64,000 nucleotides of DNA from positions 9,514,861-9,578,860 of the forward strand of contig NC_135564.1 in NCBI RefSeq assembly GCF_964340395.1. Direction: 5' to 3'. The notes under the pieces are model-generated. The model saw only the letters and a list, made by a program, of their open reading frames with translations, ran no database searches and was not told where the DNA came from. A program made the translations under genes and the position numbers. The DNA comes from Glandiceps talaboti. Taxonomy: Eukaryota > Hemichordata > Enteropneusta > Spengelidae. This document shows, piece after piece, positions 55,814 through 64,000 of this stretch. Numbering within the stretch: position 1 is the first letter of the stretch; each line of letters starts with the position of its first letter.

Positions 55814-58542
55814 GTGTATAAATAAAAGGGAAACGAATAGAGAAAAAAATCTCCATCGCAGCTACCAGCCTTTGATATTTTACCCCAGGACAATGGTATT
55901 TAAGTAACAACTGTATCCTCCCACGCTGTATATTCCTGCAATATGCACTGTTACATTTGAATTTAGTTATAGTGAACGCATTCCCTACTTCTTTGCATGA
56001 TAATCTCATTGTTAATGAAATGAACAACACAGGATATGCCTTAAAGTTCTGATGAAACAGAAAATGAATACAGCAAATCAAACAGCTAGCTTGTATACCT
56101 GTAAACACGCTAAACGTAATTGAAATGTTGTTTGGGTGATTTATTCTCAGATGTAATCAATTTCCTTTGAGGAATGCACACCTCAATGTGTTCAACAAAC
56201 TGTCACCTTTTGACTATATACCATGCTGGCTTAGGGATATGAATATGTTGTAATGTTGCATTTCTACCCTAAAACTCGTGAAATACAATCTAATTAATAC
56301 CTTGTCGCTACGAGAGAAAGGGCAACGAAATGAAGACATAATATCACATCCTATGCTAAATATATTAGATGGTGATATGGTTCAACCATGCATTTTCATA
56401 TCAAACATGTGTCCAAAATCATAAAAACGCATGCCTTATTAAAATGGCCATAGGGTATAGATAGATTAATCTATAAAACATTTTTTTTCTACTTGAAAGC
56501 GATAATACCAAGCAACATAATTGAATACTTTAGATTCTCACTAGTTACTCATAAAAGGTGAACATCTTTCCAGCAATATTTCTTGGTTCTGAAAAAGATA
56601 GTACATGATATTTCACACCATATTGCCAGGAAAGGCCAAAGTCGAATTTGGTTCACATTCGTTATCCAAAAAGTGGTCTAGGGCTGCCTAGGTCATGGCA
56701 GTTGGCAAATATGCATATGTATTAGATAAACAATAAATCTTCATGATCATTTATCTGATGGTAATAAGCATTTAAAACAAATATTAGGAGTCATGAATAT
56801 TTTTTTTTCATCTATGATACATGTGCATGTCTGACGACTCCCATGGGGCAACTCTGGATCACTGCATGCTAAGATAGACATTGAACAATGAATGTTAAAG
56901 AAGTTTCGATTTGTCGTTCCGTTGCAATTGCACGAAATTTATGAATTGTAAAATCATGACGTGAGTCTCCAGAACCCAAGGGTTACGAAAATGCTTTTAT
57001 TTTATGGAGTACAAAAAAGTAATAAGAACGATGCCTCGAGATAGATGTAACTTCATTTCAAAACAACCACTGGGTATGTTGACGAAGGTAACAACATCAT
57101 ATCATTACTACAGTACACAGTTATCTTTTAAACTTAACACAGTAGATAACAACACCACGAGTAAGGATTTAAAGCGCTCGTCGCCGTTAGATGACATTCT
57201 CCAACTCATATGTACACTCCGTCTGATAAATATCATTAGCTGATTTGCTAGCACATAGGATTGTACGCTAAGAGTGTTAGGGGTAAAGTGTTTTCAAGAC
57301 ATCTTTGTGAACAATGCGATTACAATTTGTATTAATAACTGCACTGGTATGTGCTACTACAACAGTATGTACGTATACGGGAATGAGTCTTTGACTTACA
57401 TAAATATACCACCAAGTCCAAAAGAGAAGAAATAATATAATCACAGGGTGCAGCGAGCATGTAATTGATTATTCGATCGATCGATCGATTGATGTCATTG
57501 CGATGAACTTTTTTTTCTACGTTCCAAAATGGCGTCTTTTTTGTTTCTACACATATGTAATTTAAGCCCTTGTTTCAGTCATTCTTTCTTCTGTACTGCA
57601 ACTGATTTAATATTGTGATTAATTTACCAGTGTTTGATAAATGTTTGTACATGATCAACCTTATATATCAATAGGAAATCTTTATAAGGTCTTTTAACCT
57701 CTGCTTATTGTTTGCTGCACAACCAATCAAACTTCCTTAGCTCTTTTTAGGGCAAGGTTGTATTTGCTGAAATTTCTTACAAACAAGTGGGCGATGCAAG
57801 TCATACATGCCGAATACTTTATTAATAAGATAATTGATTTCAAAAAATATATCACATCACATTAACAAGCAGTGATTTCAATATGTGTGTAGCATACTGT
57901 ATACTACACACGTCATCCTAAAGCGTTCCAAACTCATGAAGGAGACGACAGTAGACAATGAGTACACGAGTTGGTATTCAGATATACTATTCTAATTATT
58001 CAAAACAGATGTAAAATATATTACAAGGCTAAATCATATCATTGTGACTCAGAAGTGCAGCGATCTGAATCCCTAAACGTGACCGAGTAATGATTGTCCG
58101 TTCACTCTTGAATTTATGAATTAACGTTACACGTCACTGCCCCTTATTTGCATAGAACTTCCAAATATAAACCATACCAATCCGACAGAAAAAGAGAAAG
58201 GAGTGCAACGAGACTCAGAAAAATGAGATAGAAAGTCGTCCTAAGAATAAGTATCATCGTATAAGTATGATGGCATTGTATGTGATAAAGACAGAATCCC
58301 ATAACATAATGGGTAATTTGACGTCGCAATATATTCGTATATTTCATGTACTGTACAATTTCCATATAAGGCAATAAGTTGTACTACACTGCAAAATAGC
58401 ATCATGTCGTCAAACTACGCTATATTGACCTCTATGTTGACCAATTACATGTTCTCATATATGGATATCGAAGACCGCATAAATAACTAGATGTTTGCAT
58501 ACATACAACTTCATATTTGATCATCGTCCAATATATTTTTAT
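55814..58542. other. No gene recognised
   Basis: Short frames at 57004-57243 (plus) and 58144-58374 (minus) have no motif. A short tandem (GATC)n is at 57475-57490. Confidence 0.5.
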
Positions 58543-58677
58543 AAGGCCTAGAAAAAAAAATAGTTTGATTCCAGCTACCCGACTCCACCTAGTTTTTCAC
58601 GCCCACCCTAAAAAAGTTTAGGGTCGGCATAATTACAATCTATAGTAGGTGGGGTCGGGATCATTTTTTTAGGCCTT
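58543..58677. mobile_element. Small foldback/MITE-like element
   Basis: Ends read AAGGCCTA on each strand. The arms share runs of A, TGATYCC and CCGACYCCACCTA with indels. The centre holds a perfect hairpin, ACCCTAAA-AAAG-TTTAGGGT. There is no coding capacity. Confidence 0.6.
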
Positions 58678-59244
58678 GACACTTTGGAATAAATTGTTTA
58701 AAGTTACTTGTAATAAATGGAACGACGTTCAACTTTTACCTTTAACATGTTATTTTTCATTCGTCTTGCCCATTCAACATTGTTATTGAGATTGCATAGT
58801 ATATTAAGTAACACTGAGAGATACTGAAATTAGACTTTACACTAGATACCGTTATATTCTCGCTTGGCTTTGCTAATATATCGAAATCTTCGCCGTGTTT
58901 ATCGAATGAATAAGTAAAATTCAATTGGTATATTATGTACTTTTTTCAGTCTTGCTCAGTGAATAGGCAATCAAATTGATTTTCGGCATCAAACAGTTTT
59001 GGTCGATAACAGAAAGGTCTCCATGACAACATGAATAACAGCGGTTTAATTTGGTTTTAGAGTCTTTAATAATTTTCAAGTTTTGTTTCTTATCGACTAT
59101 ACCTCCTCATGTTATTGGAATTTTAAAAGACTAAATTCAAGAAATCGGAGATATCATCACAATTTCATTATGACAGAATGTAATCACATCATGGACACAG
59201 TGACTTTAAATCATATGTACACTTTGCCATCACAAGCCTGACAA
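58678..59244. other. No gene recognised
   Basis: Nothing supported. Confidence 0.6.
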
Positions 59245-59440
59245 AAAGACTATACGTCATCACAAAGACCGTACGTCATCACACCGTTACCAACATAAAG
59301 ACTATACGTCATTACATCTTTGAGATCAAAAAGACTACGTCATCACACAGTTGATATCATCATGAAGACTATACGTCATCACATCTTTGGCATCGTATAC
59401 GTCATCACTTTGGCATCATAAAGATTGTACGACATCGTTT
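59245..59440 (+). repeat. Diverged minisatellite carrying ACGTCAT in every unit
   Basis: Six perfect ACGTCAT copies at 59254, 59273, 59306, 59337, 59373 and 59399, with a seventh degenerate one near 59430. They lie within imperfect units of roughly 20-36 bp (AAGACTATACGTCATCACAT... and TTTGGCATCAT). The shared heptamer is a CRE/ATF half-site extended by AT. Confidence 0.75.
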
Positions 59441-61339
59441 TGTTGACATTACACAGTAGTTTGCAATTTTCGTTTATAAATTATGTAGTCGAGAACTATA
59501 TAGAAATTATATAGAAAGACGCGCATGTGCCGTAAACGAAGATTTTGAAGAAGTAAATATTTGGTAAGTACCAATGGCATGAAAAATAAGCAGACCCTAT
59601 ATCGTAATTCTGAAAGAAGAAAGTGAATTAACAAATATGGAGGAAACTTTATCAGAAATCCATGACACCCCCTCCCCCATCCCCACGCTTGGATTTGCCC
59701 ACCCACATACTGAACACGACACATCCGTTGTTCTTATTAAAGGTAGACAATGTGCTTCCTCGGGCAGTTATAAAAAACATGAATGTCCGTGACAAGCTTG
59801 CCATAAGTATACCGATAAGAGACACAATGGACAAACTACGTAGGTGCCACGTAAAAGGATAAAGAAGAGTAAATTAATACCTTTTTTTACTCAAATATTT
59901 TGAAATAAAATGGTAGATTTGTATAATGTATAATTTTGTATAATTTGACGTTAGCGAATGAAGCCTCTAGGGGTAGATCGGTGGCTAGGGTTAATTCTTT
60001 AGAGAAACTCAAGTTCAGTTTAAAACCAGGAGAAGATTCGACGATAATCGACTCCTTACATGTATGTTAGGATAGCCATTACAACAATATAACCAGACTC
60101 TACTGCTAAGACATTCCCTTTTAAGACAAAATTGAACAGCCTTACAACCTCGCTCACGGCATGCACATTATCTCTTCATAGTAACAGATTTTTCTCCAAC
60201 CGTTAATTTCTTGTAGAACAAGTTTATAGCTCTGCCTTAAAGCATAACGCTGCAGGGGATCTCATAAAGTTAGCCCCATCAAAGCCCTGCAGACTTTGTT
60301 TTAGCCTTGATGAGTCGAAAACATGCTAGCCTTTCTCGATATCTGGTACTACTGTTACATAGGGTATGGAGGTACTTTTGATCAACAATTATACGCTCCA
60401 CAGTAAGGTAGTCAATTTGTAAAAAGTGACCCCCCCCCCCGACCAACCATCCTATTCCCCGGCCATCCCCCTTGTAAATACTGAGGCAATTCCTTAATGA
60501 TACACCGACAAATTTAAAGATCTTTTACGCAGTTACCTAATCTAACTGTAACAGTTGCACCTTTCTTTCTCGTTTTACGTAACAAAGACACACTTTAGTT
60601 GTAATTCTGAAGTGATGTAGACTTGTATCTAATCTTAGCAGCTACTAATTTAAGTGTGTGTTGTAAGAAACCTTAAATACAACACAACACATACTCTGAA
60701 TGACTCGATAGCTTTGGCTGCATAGACTACATAATTATGCTGAGCAAGAGATTTTGAACTAAAAGTCAGAGCTTCGTGAACCAAAGCAAGGTGACGCCAT
60801 TCTAGAAGATAGAGAGGTGAAAGATGTGACAAGGTGTTCTTTAGCTGGAAGCCTTTGAAGCACGAAAGTGTTGGGTTGCTCGAAGGCAATATCATGATAC
60901 GAACGAAAACAGATGGCCGGGCGATCGTACTTTCTACTTTCAAACAACATTGAAAAAACGAAGTTGACAGGTGCCTTATGAAACGTTAGTGAAAGACAGA
61001 TCGACCTGGCTTTCATAACCTTTGACAATATCCATCCCTAAAGGTCTTCTTGTTAATCTTTTCCTGCCATCATAGATAGTGTGGAAACAGATGTTGTGAA
61101 GACGTAACACGCAAACAACACGGTTATCATAGTCAATGCACTAAACCTACACCTTGGTAAGCCGTGACATCCTAGTGTTTCGTTACACACACACTACTGT
61201 TATGTAGCCTTGAATGTCACTTAATCGTTTCACATGATTCGTAATTTCTATTTTTCTCGACAATAACATATCTTTAGAAGTAGATTTAGAAAATAACATC
61301 CTGTCTCAGTGTTTTGTTAAGTCACACTTTGTTTGTAGC
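59441..61339. other. No gene recognised
   Basis: The plus frame 59662-59862 includes an exon-like LPRAVIKNMNVRDKLAI segment after an acceptor-like TTGTTCTTATTAAAG. Minus frames at 60650-61028 are open but unrecognised. A poly-C tract is at 60429-60440. Confidence 0.4.
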
Positions 61340-61603
61340 AATTGATAAATGAAACATAGAGAATATAGAGGAAAGGAAATGGAGATGGGCAGGCACTTAG
61401 CAAGAGATCAAGACAACAGGTGGACCAAGAGACAACCAGTATGGCAACCAAGGACTTGTAAAAGAAGCAGAGGAAGACAAAAAAGTGATTGAGAGATGAA
61501 ATAACCACATACATGAATACGGCAACGTGAGTAGAATGGCATGAGACAGACCGGAATGGAAATTGCTGGACGAGGGCTTCACCCAACATTGGATGAACAT
61601 AGC
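61340..61603 (+). mobile_element. Non-LTR retrotransposon relic: extreme C-terminus and 3' end
   Basis: The plus strand, with frameshifts, reads MGRHLARDQDNRWTKRQP, then VWQPRTCKRSRGRQK, a broken helix segment, then RPEWKLLDEGFTQHWMNIAS. This is the post-RT tail of a LINE group with an AGHxxR...GRPxxRWxD...W...EEAFxxQW layout. Everything upstream is missing or unrecognisable, so it is strongly 5'-truncated. It differs from the other two relics. It is followed immediately by tetranucleotide repeats. Confidence 0.8.
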
Positions 61604-61692
61604 CTCAGCTAGCTAGCTAGCTAGCTAGCTAGCGAACCAACCAACCAACCAACCAACCAACCAACCAACCAACCAACTAACTAACTAACTTG
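61604..61692 (+). repeat. (AGCT)n-(AACC)n-(AACT)n microsatellite tail
   Basis: Three successive tetranucleotide runs directly downstream of the retrotransposon relic, as expected if they expanded from its 3' tail. Confidence 0.95.
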
Positions 61693-63318
61693 AATGAAAA
61701 CCATGATAAAGATGGGTTCGGCGCACCTGAAAGGCACTGAGCACAATCTTAATGTAGTAATAGTTTCTAACTAGATAAAGCATTGCTAACAACCATCCTA
61801 TCATCTATTCCATCCTGTATTCTAACACCCCTACAACCCCAGTGCCACAGATTGAATTATTTTAGTAGGTCTAAAACAAGCTATTGCACACAACACATCT
61901 ATTGGGTCTAATTTTGTCCGCTTTTGCCGCGGATATCGGCGAAAAAAAAGTGAACGTTTTCTTGGCATTCTTGTGCCCAATAACTTTTACTCGACATTCA
62001 CAGCTACAGTAGTACAGATATGTTCATTGCTTACATGGATACACTTGTTTGGAGCGTTGAGCAACTCTAGATCTGTTGGTTGAGTCGGTAAAGCATTCGC
62101 TCAGTATATCAGTCGTGCGCTTGAGTAATGACGTTTCCTGTTATTTTCATGGACATATCCGATATCATTTGTTCAATTTCCCTTTATAGGAAGAGTGTCA
62201 CGATGAACGCACTTGATAAGCAGTACACGTAAAAAGCCGACGCCATTGTCGGATATATTATCAATAATGGTCTCTTTTAAAAACTACTTTGAAAACCTAA
62301 CACAGTAATATCAGTTACCAACTGCCAAATGCCAAATCACAGTTGCTGTCGAGACAATTTCTGGTGACTTTATTATCCATTGGGAAAATTAAGAGAAATG
62401 GTCCGAGTTTCAGAACGAGGCAGGTGAACGACACAGACACATTTGGCTATTCTTTCTTGACACTACTTCTAAAAAGACCATCTATATAGTTGATGTAACA
62501 TCTGGAAATTGATACAATTATTTGTTGTGAACATCTGCTGCTTTACACTCTACTAGTTGTCATAGCTGAAAATTGTGTGATTTATTCAGTGGCCTAATTC
62601 TGAGTGTTGTAATTTACTATGTCACATTACATGAGACATTTGTCTCAATTTAGTACCTCAAGGCCAAGTCTTTTCTAAGAAAGACTATCTTTCTTCACTT
62701 CTGTTTTTTCAAGCATAAGGGCATGAACATAATATCAGCCTAAAGTAGCGAAAGGACATGATATTTGAAGATTTAGATATTTAATTAAATATTCATAAAT
62801 ATACAAAATTAATGGACGCCATTTCGGGCGGTTTAAACATAATACGGTGTAAATATATTCCTAAATAAACACAAATACAAAACGGTACATCTTTTAGGAT
62901 CTCCATCTTAGATTAATGTATTTTAATTGACGTTGTATAAAAGATACATGAATTTCAATATCTCGTCTAATATTTATCCGTATTCTAACCTGAAATACTG
63001 GAGTAAGATCAAAACGCGCCCTCAACGAACGGAAACATAAATCCTCTTCTTTAACGTTATATTCGATGAAATTGCTAAAAGAATGACAATTAAAGTGAAA
63101 ATGGTTTATTTCATTTTTTTTTCGTCAGGTGTACGAATTACTATTACGACCACCACCACCAGTCCGATCATCTGTCGATTTTGCTTATAGGGCTTTTCGA
63201 GACCTGCATAAAGTTTTCTTACAAGTCAAGGTGGATAAATAATAAACTGCCTAGTTCGTTTGCCAAAATTTGTATTTATATATATAAATTGGTATCCAAT
63301 ATTAATCAGATGTATCCG
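61693..63318. other. No gene recognised
   Basis: A TGGTTGAGTCGG stretch near 62079 fits a tRNA-type A box but no clear B box follows, so a SINE is not supported. Nothing else. Confidence 0.5.
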
Positions 63319-63321
63319 TAC

Positions 63322-63352
<31 letters not shown>

Positions 63353-63375
63353 TAGTAGTAGTAGTAGTAGTACCA

Positions 63376-63424
<49 letters not shown>

Positions 63425-63581
63425 GGTGGTGGTGGTGGTGGTGGTGGTGGTGGTGGTGGTGGTGGTGGTGGTGGTGGTGGTGGTGGTGGTGGTGGTGGTG
63501 GTGGTGGTGGTGGTGGTGGTGGTGGTGGTGGTGGTGGTGGTGGTAGTAGTAGTAGTGGTGGTGGTGGTGGTGGTGGTGGTG

Positions 63582-63676
<95 letters not shown>

Positions 63677-63751
63677 GGTAGTAGTAATAGTAGTAGTAGT
63701 AGTAGTAGTGTTGGTGGTGGTGGTGGTGGTGGTAGTAGTAACCATAGTAGC

Positions 63752-63800
<49 letters not shown>

Positions 63801-63829
63801 ATAGTAGTAGTAGTAGTAGTAGTAGTAGC
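63319..63829 (+). repeat. Long (AGT)n/(GGT)n trinucleotide array
   Basis: About 510 bp of AGT and GGT in alternating blocks (AGT to 63414, GGT to 63543, then mixed), with rare ATA, TTG and CCAT/GCA interruptions. All frames here (poly-Val, poly-Pro, poly-Leu, poly-Thr) are translations of the repeat. Confidence 0.97.
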
Positions 63830-64000
63830 AACTACGAATTACTTTGTTTCACGTCCTTACCATTTGCTATATTTGTACGTTGTAAATCTGCCAGCAATAT
63901 TACTAACTTTTACTTTATTTATTATTATATTACCCATATAATCTTGTCCGACTGTTATATTTCTCATGTACGAGATAAAGTACATATACAACGCGATTTG
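63830..64000. other. End of window, nothing recognised
   Basis: AT-rich unique sequence without a gene. Confidence 0.6.

Noticed and set aside
59245-59440. CRISPR-like array of regularly spaced short repeats
   Set aside because: Spacing irregular, repeat only 7 bp exact, eukaryotic context and no cas genes; it is a minisatellite.
62077-62130. tRNA-like A box TGGTTGAGTCGG, possible SINE head
   Set aside because: No acceptable B box at the expected distance and no tail or TSD.
63226-63941. Open frames encoding poly-Leu, poly-Pro, poly-Thr and poly-Val
   Set aside because: Trinucleotide repeat translations in every frame, with no flanking domain.

Overview
This window is AT-rich, repeat-laden eukaryotic DNA. 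It has spliced-gene signals, non-LTR retrotransposon fossils and very many perfect microsatellites ((TA)n, (CATA)n/(TATG)n, (ACAG)n, (GATA)n, (GGT)n/(AGT)n). There are no operons, no Shine-Dalgarno organisation and no dense coding. The retroelement relics, the hammerhead-bearing repeats and the style of the one convincing gene fit a marine invertebrate, perhaps a lophotrochozoan (annelid, mollusc, brachiopod, nemertean or phoronid). That placement is inference; no marker fixes the phylum. Long open frames made of YIYI, CMYV, HTYI, DRQT, poly-Val or poly-Pro are translated microsatellites and are not annotated as genes.

The best gene candidate lies on the minus strand at 18658-17477. A first coding exon encodes a signal peptide, then GCPRAGCAPELYGSRW followed by Gly-Lys-Arg, which is an amidation and dibasic cleavage site. 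A donor in that exon joins in phase to a second exon encoding a basic, helical, then acidic tail that ends in DDEEEDEP. The result is an 81-residue precursor of one two-cysteine, W-amide-type neuropeptide. Its intron holds a near-perfect 34-bp-arm inverted repeat and a (CATA)n array. A foldback element of about 466 bp begins 22 bp beyond its stop codon. A second, weaker secreted-peptide candidate is an exon-like frame at 49171-49361 on the plus strand. Other coding candidates are weak and unrecognised.

The mobile-element fraction is rich. There are three separate non-LTR retrotransposon relics: 780-2060 minus, 8390-8975 minus, and 61340-61600 plus with a microsatellite tail. Two hammerhead-ribozyme folds stand beside (TA)n arrays: 6754-6820 plus with an intact core, and 26617-26674 minus with one core change. 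Two decayed hammerhead-like copies of a Penelope-like tail at 3931 and 42662 run toward tetranucleotide arrays. Other repeat families recur next to (TA)n arrays (11 kb, 28.6 kb, 51 kb). One includes a perfect palindrome with 49-bp arms. Foldback elements lie at 16989, 52372 and 58543.

The rest is sequence in which I recognise nothing: 0-0.8 kb, 2-6.6 kb, 12-15.7 kb, 19-28 kb, 31-41 kb, 43-48.6 kb, 53-58.5 kb and 61.7-63.3 kb. Recurring themes are retroelement ends next to simple repeats and inverted-repeat insertions around the neuropeptide gene.
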